From the NCBI GenBank assembly GCA_021205485.1, contig JAJPXK010000004.1, forward strand, positions 1 through 7,257: a DNA stretch of 7,257 nt, read 5' to 3'. Position numbers and translations under genes: made by a program. The DNA is from Clostridia bacterium (lineage in GTDB: Bacteria; Bacillota; Clostridia; Christensenellales; Borkfalkiaceae). The notes under the pieces were generated by a model. That model searched no databases. It saw only the letters and a program-made list of their open reading frames with translations, and had not been told where the DNA came from. Below are positions 1 through 5,777 of this stretch, one piece after another; position 1 is the stretch's first letter, and the number at the start of each line of letters is the position of its first letter.

Positions 1-24
1 AAACACATTTATGTGCGGGAATTG

Positions 25-33
25 AAGGAGAGG
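25..33 (+). promoter_or_regulatory. leuC ribosome binding site
   Basis: AAGGAGAGG ends just before ATG 37, with six bases between AAGGAG and the start codon. This site decides the leuC start against the in-frame GTG at 13, which would place the site inside the gene. A TGA at 23-25 in frame 2 may be the stop of an upstream gene that lies outside the window (leuA would be expected), but too little is visible to say. Confidence 0.75.
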
Positions 34-36
34 CTT

Positions 37-1290
37 ATGGGAATGACAATGTCGCAAAAGATACTTGCGTACCACGCGGGGCTTGACAGCGTAAAGGCGG
101 GCCAGCTTATAGAGGCAAAGCTTGACCTTGTTATGGCCAACGATATAACGGGCCCCGTAGCCATTAAGGAATTTAAAAAGACGGGGGCGGAAAAAGTTAC
201 CGATAAAAGCGATATAGCTTTGATAATGGACCATTTTGCCCCTAATAAAGACATTAAAAGCGCGCAGCAGTGCAAACTGTGCCGCGAGTTCGCCGCGGAG
301 CAGAATCTGGAACATTTTTACGACGTAGGCGAGATGGGCATAGAACACGCCCTGGTGCCCGAAAAGGGGCTTGTAGGCGCGGGCGACCTTGTTATAGGGG
401 CCGACAGCCACACCTGCACGTACGGGGCGTTAGGCGCCTTTTCCACAGGCGTAGGCTCCACCGATATGGCTGCGGGCATGTTAAGCGGCAAGGCGTGGTT
501 TAAAGTACCCTCCGCCATCAAATTTATTCTTACGGGCAAGCCCCGCAAAAACGTCAGCGGCAAAGACCTTATTCTGCACATAATAGGCATGATAGGCGTA
601 GACGGGGCGCTGTATAAATCTATGGAGTTTTTCGGCGACGGCGTGAAAAACCTCACCATGGACGACAGATTCACCGTGTGCAATATGGCGATAGAAGCGG
701 GCGCAAAAAACGGCATTTTCCCCGTGGACGGCGCCGCCCTGGAGTATATGAACGGCAGGTTTAAACGCAGCCCTAAGATATTTATGGCCGACGACGACGC
801 CGTGTACGACGAGGAATATACCATAGAACTTTCTTCGCTTGAGCCTACTGTGGCCTTCCCTCACCTTCCAGAAAACACTAAAACGCCCGAAAACTTCGGC
901 GATATAAAGATAGACCAGGTTGTAATAGGAAGCTGCACCAACGGCAGAATATCCGACCTGAGGATAGCCGCGGGGGTTTTAAAGGGCAAAAAGGTTGCAA
1001 AGGGCGTGCGTACCATCATAATTCCTGCGACAAACGAAATTTATATGCAGGCCATAAAAGAGGGGCTCGTTGAGATATTTATAAAGGCGGGGGCCATAGT
1101 TTCTACCCCTACCTGCGGGCCCTGCTTAGGCGGCCATATGGGCATACTCGCCGAGGGCGAAAGGTGCGTTTCCACCACAAACCGCAACTTTGTAGGAAGA
1201 ATGGGCCACGTGACAAGCGAGGTTTACTTAGCCTCGCCCTATGTCGCCGCCGCATCGGCAGTAAAAGGCAAATTATCAGCGGAAGGATAA
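37..1290 (+). CDS. leuC: 3-isopropylmalate dehydratase large subunit LeuC (type 2)
   Basis: Large subunit of isopropylmalate isomerase, a cytoplasmic [4Fe-4S] enzyme that with LeuD converts 2-isopropylmalate to 3-isopropylmalate in leucine synthesis. From ATG 37 the product has 417 residues, the usual length of the type-2 (archaeal/clostridial) LeuC rather than the roughly 465-residue proteobacterial form. The three cluster-binding cysteines are visible: Cys300 in GSCTNGR, and Cys360 and Cys363 in TPTCGPCLGG. GADSHTCTYGALG near residue 120 is the typical aconitase-family active-site segment. ATG 37 is chosen because AAGGAG lies six bases upstream and the product begins MGMTMSQKILAYHAG, like its relatives; a GTG at 13 and ATGs at 43 and 49 are in frame but less well placed. 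The frame is open to base 1, so a longer form is not strictly excluded. Homoaconitase belongs to the same family, but leuD and leuB downstream favour the leucine role. Confidence 0.96.
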   Translation: MGMTMSQKILAYHAGLDSVKAGQLIEAKLDLVMANDITGPVAIKEFKKTGAEKVTDKSDIALIMDHFAPNKDIKSAQQCKLCREFAAEQNLEHFYDVGEMGIEHALVPEKGLVGAGDLVIGADSHTCTYGALGAFSTGVGSTDMAAGMLSGKAWFKVPSAIKFILTGKPRKNVSGKDLILHIIGMIGVDGALYKSMEFFGDGVKNLTMDDRFTVCNMAIEAGAKNGIFPVDGAALEYMNGRFKRSPKIFMADDDAVYDEEYTIELSSLEPTVAFPHLPENTKTPENFGDIKIDQVVIGSCTNGRISDLRIAAGVLKGKKVAKGVRTIIIPATNEIYMQAIKEGLVEIFIKAGAIVSTPTCGPCLGGHMGILAEGERCVSTTNRNFVGRMGHVTSEVYLASPYVAAASAVKGKLSAEG

Positions 1291-1326
1291 GTAATTGTAC
1301 CTTATTATAAAACGACAGTAGAGTAC

Positions 1327-1399
1327 GTCATTCTGAGCGTAGTCGAAGAATCTCGCGAGAGCGTAGCGGCTCGCGGAAAGCCAAGCAAGAACGGCTTTC
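1327..1399 (+). repeat. Intergenic hairpin repeat, copy A (GTCATTCTGAGCG family)
   Basis: Starts GTCATTCTGAGCG. It holds the perfect palindrome TCTCGCGAGA (1351-1360) and a stem CGCGAG (1354-1359) / CTCGCG (1370-1375) with a 10-base loop. It ends with a second stem, GAAAGCC (1376-1382) / GGCTTTC (1393-1399). The 17-base block CTCGCGGAAAGCCAAGC (1370-1386) recurs exactly in copy B at 1579-1595. It is non-coding on both strands as far as I can see. The opening GTCATTCTGAGCG is a type of intergenic repeat I recall from many bacterial contigs; its function is unknown. Confidence 0.8.
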
Positions 1400-1499
1400 A
1401 GATACCATTCTACCGCATTAATAAGGTGTAAATTATTAGAATAAACGCATTATTTTTAAACTATTTGTGTGTCGTTGTCGCTCCGCCTTCCGCCAGTCC

Positions 1500-1602
1500 G
1501 TCATCCTGAGGAGGGCGTAAGCCCGCCACTCTGTCATCCTGAGAAGGGCATAAGCCCGACGTGAGGATCTCGCGAGAACTCGCGGAAAGCCAAGCGCGAC
1601 GG
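1500..1602 (+). repeat. Intergenic hairpin repeat, copy B, with tandem duplicated head
   Basis: A second copy in the same orientation as copy A. The head is duplicated in tandem with a 33-base period (1500-1527 and 1533-1560, starting GTCATCCTGAG in both, three mismatches in 28 bases). The body repeats TCTCGCGAGA (1568-1577) and CTCGCGGAAAGCCAAGC (1579-1595). Here the stem CGCGAG / CTCGCG has only a two-base AA loop, against ten bases in copy A. Copies A and B together fill most of the leuC-leuD gap (1291-1657), in which I see no gene and no convincing promoter. Confidence 0.8.
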
Positions 1603-1657
1603 CGCACATTCATTAATAAAAAAATACAACCACTTTTGAGCAATAAACAGGTGATAT

Positions 1658-2149
1658 ATGTTAGTTAAAGGAAAAGTTTTTAAATACGCAAGCAACGTGG
1701 ATACCGACGTCATAATACCCGCGAGATACCTGAACACCACTTCGGAAGAGGAGCTCGCAAGCCACTGTATGGAGGATATAGACCCCGAATTTACTAAAAA
1801 AGTACACGCGGGGGATATAATAGTCGCCGAGGATAACTTCGGCTGCGGGTCTTCCCGCGAACACGCCCCTATAGCCATAAAGGCGAGCGGCGTCAGCCTT
1901 GTCATCGCCAACAGCTTCGCGCGTATTTTTTACCGCAACAGCATAAATATAGGCCTTCCTATACTCGAATGTCCAGAGGCTGTGGCGGCAATCAACGCGG
2001 GCGACACGGTTAGCTGCGATTTAGGCGAGGGCGTGATTACAGACGAAACCACGGGCGAGGCCTTTAAAGCCGAACCCTTCCCCCCGTTTATCCAGCAGAT
2101 TATAACCGACGGAGGGCTGTTAGCTCACCTTAAAAAGGAGGCGAAGTGA
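1658..2149 (+). CDS. leuD: 3-isopropylmalate dehydratase small subunit LeuD (type 2)
   Basis: Small (swivel-domain) subunit of isopropylmalate isomerase and partner of the LeuC at 37-1290. The 163-residue length is normal for the type-2 small subunit. Visible family motifs are NVDTDVIIPARYLNT at residues 13-27, where the YLNT segment corresponds to the loop contacting the substrate side chain, and GCGSSREHAP at residues 62-71, with the catalytic-site serines and arginine. SFARIFYRNSINIGLPI in the middle is also characteristic. The start ATG 1658 is preceded by AGGTGA, close to the start codon and weaker than the sites of leuC and leuB. leuC and leuD normally touch or overlap; here they are 367 bases apart with repeats between. 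leuB follows after one base. The same fold serves homoaconitase, but the neighbours support leucine synthesis. Confidence 0.96.
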   Translation: MLVKGKVFKYASNVDTDVIIPARYLNTTSEEELASHCMEDIDPEFTKKVHAGDIIVAEDNFGCGSSREHAPIAIKASGVSLVIANSFARIFYRNSINIGLPILECPEAVAAINAGDTVSCDLGEGVITDETTGEAFKAEPFPPFIQQIITDGGLLAHLKKEAK

Positions 2150-2150
2150 T

Positions 2151-3224
2151 ATGAACTACAACATAGCCGTTTTATCAGGCGACGGCATAGGCCCCGAAAT
2201 TTGCGCGGGGGCCATAAAAGTTTTAAATAAAGTAGGCGAAAAATACGGGCACACGTTTAAATTTGAGCAGCTCCCTATAGGCGGCTACGCCATAGATACC
2301 TGCGGCGACCCCCTGCCTCAGTTTACGATTGACAAATGCCTTGCGAGCGACAGCGTGCTGTTAGGCGCGGTAGGCGGCTACAAATGGGACAATATGCCCG
2401 GCGACAAACGCCCCGAAAAGGGCCTTTTAAGGATACGCAAGGCGATGAATTTATACTCCAACATCCGCCCTGCGAAACTCTGGACCAGCCTTGCGGACGC
2501 CTCGCCCTTAAAGCCCGAGCTTGTAAAAAACGGCATTGAAATTATCATCGTAAGGGAACTTACGGGCGGAATATACTTCGGCGAACGTGGCGCTGGCAAG
2601 GAAAACGGCCAGGATTACGCCTGGGATACCGAAAAATACTCCGTACCTGAGATTGAACGCATCACCCGCATCGCCTGCGAAATAGCCTCTAAACGCAGCA
2701 AAAAACTCGTCTCGGTGGACAAGGCCAACGTGCTTGAAAGTTCAAGGCTGTGGCGCAAAACCGTACATAAGTACGCCGCAGAACACTTCCCCGACATTGA
2801 AGTTACCGACGTTTTGGTGGACAATATGGCCATGCAGATAGTCAAAAACCCCGCTCAGTTCGACGTGGTTGTTACTTCCAATATGTTCGGCGATATTTTG
2901 TCGGACGAGGCGGCTCAGGTTACGGGCAGCATAGGCATGCTCGCCTCATCCTCTCTCGGCGACACAAAATGCGGGCTGTACGAGCCTATACACGGCTCCG
3001 CCCCCGACATCGCGGGCAAGGATATTGCCAACCCTATAGCAACCATTCTCGCGGCGGCGATGATGCTGAGGGACAGCTTTGATTTAACCGAGGAATACTC
3101 GGCGATAGAAAACGCCGTGGCAAAGGTTTTAGACGAGGGATGGCGTACTCCCGATATATACAGCGAGGGCTGCAAAAAGGTCAGGGGAAGCGAAATGGCA
3201 GACCTTATCGCCGACAGGATTTAG
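2151..3224 (+). CDS. leuB: 3-isopropylmalate dehydrogenase LeuB
   Basis: NAD-dependent oxidative decarboxylation of 3-isopropylmalate to 2-ketoisocaproate, the third step of leucine synthesis, in the cytoplasm. The 357 residues match the family. Motifs in order: GDGIGPE at 10-16; the substrate arginines Arg96 and Arg106 in LLRIRKAMNLYSNIRP; Arg135 in VRELTGGIYFG with Tyr142; Lys191 and the following KANVL; Asp224; Asp248 and Asp252 in NMFGDILSDEA; and HGSAPDIAGK from 281. Asp286 in that last motif is the residue that selects NAD over NADP in this family. The start is set by AAAGGAGG at 2134-2141, inside the end of leuD. The gene begins one base after the leuD stop, so translation is probably coupled. 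Related homoisocitrate and tartrate dehydrogenases are less likely given leuC and leuD upstream. Confidence 0.97.
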   Translation: MNYNIAVLSGDGIGPEICAGAIKVLNKVGEKYGHTFKFEQLPIGGYAIDTCGDPLPQFTIDKCLASDSVLLGAVGGYKWDNMPGDKRPEKGLLRIRKAMNLYSNIRPAKLWTSLADASPLKPELVKNGIEIIIVRELTGGIYFGERGAGKENGQDYAWDTEKYSVPEIERITRIACEIASKRSKKLVSVDKANVLESSRLWRKTVHKYAAEHFPDIEVTDVLVDNMAMQIVKNPAQFDVVVTSNMFGDILSDEAAQVTGSIGMLASSSLGDTKCGLYEPIHGSAPDIAGKDIANPIATILAAAMMLRDSFDLTEEYSAIENAVAKVLDEGWRTPDIYSEGCKKVRGSEMADLIADRI

Positions 3225-3225
3225 C

Positions 3226-3891
3226 ATGATAGAAGAAAACGTAAAATCAATTTTAAGCGGAATAAGCGTAAACCACTACGGCGAAAGGGTTACATTGGTA
3301 GCCGCCGTAAAAACGCAGTCGCCGCAGGATATCAACAGGGCAATTCGCGCTGGCGTTACCGATATTGGCGACAACCACGTGCAGGAATTCAGGGATAAAT
3401 ACGATTCTATTGAAGGGCATCCTACAAGGCACTTTATAGGGCATCTGCAGACAAATAAAATAAAGTATTTGTTAGGCAAAACCGACCTTTACCAGTCGGT
3501 AGACCGCTTTGAGCTGGCCTCAGAGCTGTCTAAAAGGAGCGAAAAAGCCAATTTAACAAGCAATATCCTTATAGAAATAAACGTCGGCTGCGAGGAGAGC
3601 AAAAGCGGCTTTGGTTACGAGGAGGCGATAGCCGCCTACAGCAAAATAAAGGAGCTGCCCGCCCTGAAAATCAAGGGTCTGATGGCCATGCTGCCTTTTA
3701 CCGACGACGAGGAAGTCCTCCGCCCCCTCGCCCGCAAAATGAGGGTATTGTACGACGGACTTAAAAAAATAGACAGCGATATATGCTACCTTTCGATGGG
3801 CATGAGCGGAGATTACAAGCTGTGCATAGAGTGCGGCAGCAATATGGTACGCCTCGGCACGTCAATCTTCGGCCCGAGGAATTATAATTGA
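3226..3891 (+). CDS. yggS: YggS/PLPBP-family pyridoxal-phosphate homeostasis protein
   Basis: A single-domain TIM-barrel protein (fold type III) that binds pyridoxal phosphate without known enzymatic activity and helps balance free PLP and amino/keto-acid pools in other bacteria. At 221 residues it has the usual length. The PLP lysine is Lys29 in LVAAVKTQ. Further family motifs are RHFIGHLQTNK at 68-78, SVDR at 91-94, EINVGCEESKSGF at 117-129, GLMAMLP at 151-157, LSMGMSGDY at 189-197 and VRLGTSIFG at 208-216. The usual G-E-N-x-VQE motif reads GDNHVQE (48-54), an E-to-D change, and the usual Trp before HFIGHLQ is Arg68. It starts one base after the leuB stop with only a weak AGG upstream, so it is probably translated by coupling to leuB. 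No cell-division genes (sepF, ylmG), its common neighbours in Firmicutes, are present. Family assignment is firm; the reason for being in a leu operon is inference. Confidence 0.93.
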   Translation: MIEENVKSILSGISVNHYGERVTLVAAVKTQSPQDINRAIRAGVTDIGDNHVQEFRDKYDSIEGHPTRHFIGHLQTNKIKYLLGKTDLYQSVDRFELASELSKRSEKANLTSNILIEINVGCEESKSGFGYEEAIAAYSKIKELPALKIKGLMAMLPFTDDEEVLRPLARKMRVLYDGLKKIDSDICYLSMGMSGDYKLCIECGSNMVRLGTSIFGPRNYN

Positions 3892-3920
3892 AGTTTTAAT
3901 GCTAATATGTTGTAAAATGT

Positions 3921-3949
3921 AAAAAACGGCGTCGCTGCGCCGTTTTTTT
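3921..3949 (+). terminator. Intrinsic terminator of the leu-yggS operon
   Basis: ACGGCG (3926-3931) and CGCCGT (3938-3943) form a GC-rich stem with loop TCGCTG. It is flanked by an A-run (3921-3926) and a run of seven T (3943-3949). It lies about 30 bases after the yggS stop. The A-run on the left means it could also act on transcripts coming from the right. Confidence 0.9.
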
Positions 3950-3956
3950 AATTAGC

Positions 3957-4135
3957 TAACGTTATTATTTTTAAATATCTTTTCGGCCGACGAAGTATCC
4001 GGATCGCGAACCGCAGCTCGATGCTGCTCCCGCGGGATTGCCGCGTCGCCGCTCTGGCGTCTCATTTGCACACATTTATCTGAGACTTTTATAATGCGGT
4101 GTGCAAAGTGTCGCTACGCTCGCACGCAATGACAG
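3957..4135 (-). repeat. Dispersed intergenic repeat, copy C (GTCATTGCG family)
   Basis: Shares with 7164-7257 the block TAACGTTATTATTTT(T)AAA, then a CTTTC-GCCGACG segment, then CGGGATTGCC-CG, and ends (read on this strand) in CGCAATGAC. Read on the - strand it starts GTCATTGCG, resembling the GTCATTCTGAGCG start of the repeats at 1327 and 1500, so all may be one broad family. This copy is longer than copy D because of an internal segment holding interleaved inverted repeats (4059-4107). I see no gene in 3892-4229. Confidence 0.65.
4059..4107. other. Two interleaved inverted repeats (pseudoknot-like arrangement)
   Basis: GTCTCA (4059-4064) pairs with TGAGAC (4081-4086). TTTGCACAC (4065-4073) pairs with GTGTGCAAA (4099-4107), nine bases without mismatch. 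The order is A-B-A'-B', so the two stems could form an H-type pseudoknot in RNA or be mutually exclusive hairpins. A TATAAT lies at 4090-4095 between A' and B', without a good -35 box. The segment sits inside repeat copy C and is absent from copy D. Confidence 0.5.
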
Positions 4136-4184
4136 AGGCTTCTTGCGCCATTACGGGCTTCGCTCAGGATTGCGTAGCCCTCTT

Positions 4185-4226
4185 AACTCTCAATTCTTAA
4201 TTCTAAATTCTAAATTCTCAATTCTC
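4185..4226. repeat. Heptanucleotide tandem repeat, six units
   Basis: Five exact AATTCTN units run without interruption from 4192 to 4226 (N = T, A, A, C, C), preceded by a degenerate unit AACTCTC at 4185-4191. The array stops three bases before the degV stop codon, so it lies in the 3' untranslated part of the marR-degV transcript, where it reads NAGAATT. No other terminator for degV is visible between here and 3957. Confidence 0.9.
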
Positions 4227-4229
4227 TAT

Positions 4230-5075
4230 TTACTTCTTCTTTCTCTTGGCTTTTGCCTTTTCTACATATACAACGCCTGCGGCGAAGGGGCCGATGTGCG
4301 CCCCTATTACGGGGCACATATTTACGGGGGTTACGCCCTCGGCCGCGGCCGTCTTTTCCATTACGTTGCGGCAGTTGGCGTCGTCCATAGTATAGATATA
4401 CACCGTCTCGTGCCCGTCGGTTGTCGCGGCGTTCAGCTTTTCGGCAAGAGAATTTAATGCCTTATGTATGCCCATGTGCTTTTCCACAAGCTCAACTTCG
4501 CCCTTTAAATTTACCGTTATAACCGGTTTAATCCTCAAAAGTCCGCATATGGCCGCCACCGCGGAGTTTAACCTGCCGCCCTTTTTTAAATATTCAAGGG
4601 TATCCAGCGCGGCGTAAAGCTTTATGCGGGGGCGTAAATCGTCCAGTATGGCGATAAGTTCTTCAATGGTCTTGTCCTTATTTTTTGCAGCTTCCTCTAC
4701 AAGATAGCGGAGCATTATGGTTGTGCATGTGGTGTTGTATACGTGAACATGCTCAAAGCCCTCCCTTTTAGCCACCGCGCAGGCGAGGCCGTAAGAACCC
4801 GAAAGGGCCTTGGATATAGGCATAACAATTACGTCGCTGCCGTCGGCGCAGGCTGACTTGTAGGCCTCTTCAAGCTGCTCTTCCGAAATCTGAGCCGTAT
4901 GCGGAAATTCTTCGCTGGAAACAAGCATTTTGTAGAACTCATCCGACTTAAGATCTATGCCGTCGCGGTACTGCTTGCCGCCGAAAATTATCGTAAGAGG
5001 CAACACGGTTACGCCGAGCTTCGCCGCCTCCTCCTGCGAAATGTTTGCCGATGAATCGGTGATAATTTTAACCAT
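4230..5075 (-). CDS. DegV-family fatty-acid-binding protein (FakB-like)
   Basis: DegV proteins bind a fatty acid in the cytoplasm; the characterised FakB members present it to the kinase FakA for phosphorylation and entry into phospholipid synthesis. The 281-residue length is typical. Visible are TDSSANI at 6-12 near the N-terminus, the head-group residues expected from FakB (Thr60 in PHTAQIS, Ser92/Ser94 in ISKALSGSY, His260 in VIGAHIGPFAAGVVY), and the DTLEYLKKGGRL (158-169) and GLLRIKPVI (178-186) signatures. The C-terminus is a short lysine/arginine-rich tail. There is no signal peptide. The start ATG 5075 lies inside the end of marR (eight-base overlap, ATGGTTAA), with GAGGAG about ten bases upstream within marR, so the two genes are co-transcribed and probably coupled. 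No fakA is visible in the window. The fatty acid bound cannot be told from the sequence. Confidence 0.92.
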   Translation of the reverse strand: MVKIITDSSANISQEEAAKLGVTVLPLTIIFGGKQYRDGIDLKSDEFYKMLVSSEEFPHTAQISEEQLEEAYKSACADGSDVIVMPISKALSGSYGLACAVAKREGFEHVHVYNTTCTTIMLRYLVEEAAKNKDKTIEELIAILDDLRPRIKLYAALDTLEYLKKGGRLNSAVAAICGLLRIKPVITVNLKGEVELVEKHMGIHKALNSLAEKLNAATTDGHETVYIYTMDDANCRNVMEKTAAAEGVTPVNMCPVIGAHIGPFAAGVVYVEKAKAKRKKK

Positions 5076-5508
5076 TCTTTCTATTCTCCTCTATAGTTTT
5101 TACAAATTTTGCAAAAAGTTCGTCTGTGGTCTTAAGTTCCTCCTCCGAAAGGCTCTCCGACAGCATTTTAAAGATAAAACTGCCGTAGCTGTCCTCCTCG
5201 TGGTAGTACTTCATAAATTTTTCGGTAACGTTGAGGCGGAAACTCCGCTTGTCTTCGGTAGGAACTTTAACAAGATAGCCCTTTTCCATAAGGGAACGCA
5301 CCTTGTACGCCGCAAGCGACGAGCTTATGTTCAAACAGTCGGCAAACTCGCTCACCGTAGGGCTGCCTAAAAGATAAATAACCTCTACCGAGAAAAATTC
5401 CGTCGCCGTAAGCGAACCCTCTCTCTCGCCTAAAACTTTAAAAATGTTTTTGTACAGCTTTAAGCGAAATTCGCGGTAGATAATTTCAAAGTTTTCTTCT
5501 ATTTCCAT
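5068..5508 (-). CDS. MarR-family winged-helix transcriptional regulator
   Basis: A 146-residue, all-helical protein with the MarR winged helix in the middle. TVSEFADCLNIS (51-62) and SSLAAYKVRSLMEKGYL (63-79) are the helix-turn-helix and recognition helix. The wing follows as VKVPTEDKRSFRLNVT (80-95), containing the D-x-R signature (Asp86, Arg88). The terminal helices would form the dimer interface. It is first in an operon with degV and overlaps it by eight bases. A strong promoter with a palindrome over the -10 box lies directly upstream, as expected for autorepression. FabT, the Firmicute fatty-acid-synthesis repressor, is also MarR-type, which makes a lipid-sensing role attractive beside degV, but no FabT-specific residues or operator are recognised, so the ligand remains unknown. 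Confidence 0.9.
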   Translation of the reverse strand: MEIEENFEIIYREFRLKLYKNIFKVLGEREGSLTATEFFSVEVIYLLGSPTVSEFADCLNISSSLAAYKVRSLMEKGYLVKVPTEDKRSFRLNVTEKFMKYYHEEDSYGSFIFKMLSESLSEEELKTTDELFAKFVKTIEENRKNG

Positions 5509-5530
5509 TTACTCACCAGATTTTACCTAA

Positions 5531-5546
5531 AATTATTGAGATAATT
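5531..5546. promoter_or_regulatory. Candidate MarR operator palindrome
   Basis: AATTAT (5531-5536) and ATAATT (5541-5546) form a perfect inverted repeat around TGAG. It overlaps the last bases of the -10 box and the expected transcription start, where repressor binding would block initiation. MarR proteins commonly bind AT-rich palindromes at their own promoters. The site is AT-rich, so chance occurrence is possible, and 6+6 arms are shorter than the usual operator. Confidence 0.45.
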
Positions 5547-5573
5547 ATAAACTACAACCGCTTACTATGTCAA
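5544..5573 (-). promoter_or_regulatory. Promoter of marR-degV
   Basis: Read on the - strand, a perfect TTGACA (5573-5568) is followed after 18 bases by a perfect TATAAT (5549-5544). The marR start codon is at 5508, giving a 5' leader of about 30 bases. GGTGAG just before the ATG serves as ribosome binding site. Confidence 0.88.
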
Positions 5574-5603
5574 GCCGTTTGTTGCTGTTTTAACAAATTA
5601 CAG

Positions 5604-5632
5604 CCTTCCCTCAGGGGGGGGCAAGGCGTTAT
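5604..5632 (+). repeat. Degenerate fragment of the CCTTCCCC hairpin repeat
   Basis: CCTTCCCTCAGGG followed by a run of eight G, then GCAAGGCG and TTATT. It matches the end of the intact copy at 5805-5837 (CCTTCCCCTCAAGGGGAAGG, then CAAGGGGCATTATT) but has lost the right half of the stem and gained a G-run. The half carrying CACCTCATC is missing. Confidence 0.6.
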
Positions 5633-5663
5633 TCGATTTTTAAGATATCTTGCACCGCTGTTA

Positions 5664-5730
5664 AGGCTTCCCCTTGAGGGTAGCGTAGCATACACAGTAG
5701 AAGCTGGCTGCGTAGCAGACAGATGAGGTG
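5664..5730 (-). repeat. CCTTCCCC hairpin repeat, diverged copy in opposite orientation
   Basis: Contains CTTCCCCTTGAGGG and ends GATGAGGTG (5722-5730), the reverse complement of CACCTCATC at 5779-5787, so this copy faces the next one head to head. The small inner stem is CTGC-GTA-GCAG (5708-5718), where the other copies have GTCAAC-NNN-GTTGAC. The right side of the main stem is altered (GGGTAGCG). TGCACCGCT occurs on the outer side of this copy (5651-5659) and again at 5749-5757. Confidence 0.7.
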
Positions 5731-5777
5731 TTCCTATAATAATGTTGCTGCACCGCTTTTATATGGTCGGATGATTT

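Noticed and set aside
13..36. GTG start at 13 for leuC, and an open leuC frame back to base 1
   Set aside because: The ribosome binding site at 25-33 is well spaced only for ATG 37, and the product from 37 begins like other LeuC proteins. The extra residues look unlike the family.
1..36. T-box or leucine attenuator before leuC
   Set aside because: Only 36 bases upstream are visible, with no hairpin or leucine-codon run; any such control would lie outside the window.
318..864. Antisense open frames inside leuC (318-824 and 481-864, - strand)
   Set aside because: They lack ribosome binding sites and recognisable domains, and lie wholly opposite a strongly conserved gene.
1403..1442. Possible internal promoter for leuD (TAGAAT at 1437-1442)
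   Set aside because: No -35-like hexamer at 16-18 bases upstream.
1291..1657. Remnant insertion sequence in the leuC-leuD gap
   Set aside because: No transposase-like frame and no clear flanking target duplications; the repeats are short hairpin elements.
4066..4095. Possible + strand promoter, TTGCAC with TATAAT at 4090-4095
   Set aside because: The -10 box is perfect but the -35 box matches poorly, and no + strand gene follows. Kept only as a note within the interleaved-repeat finding.
4185..4226. CRISPR array
   Set aside because: Seven-base units without spacers are a simple tandem repeat, and no cas genes are present.
4101..4457. Open frame of 118 codons on the + strand
   Set aside because: It translates repeat copy C, the heptamer array and the antisense of degV; the composition is arbitrary and no start site supports it.
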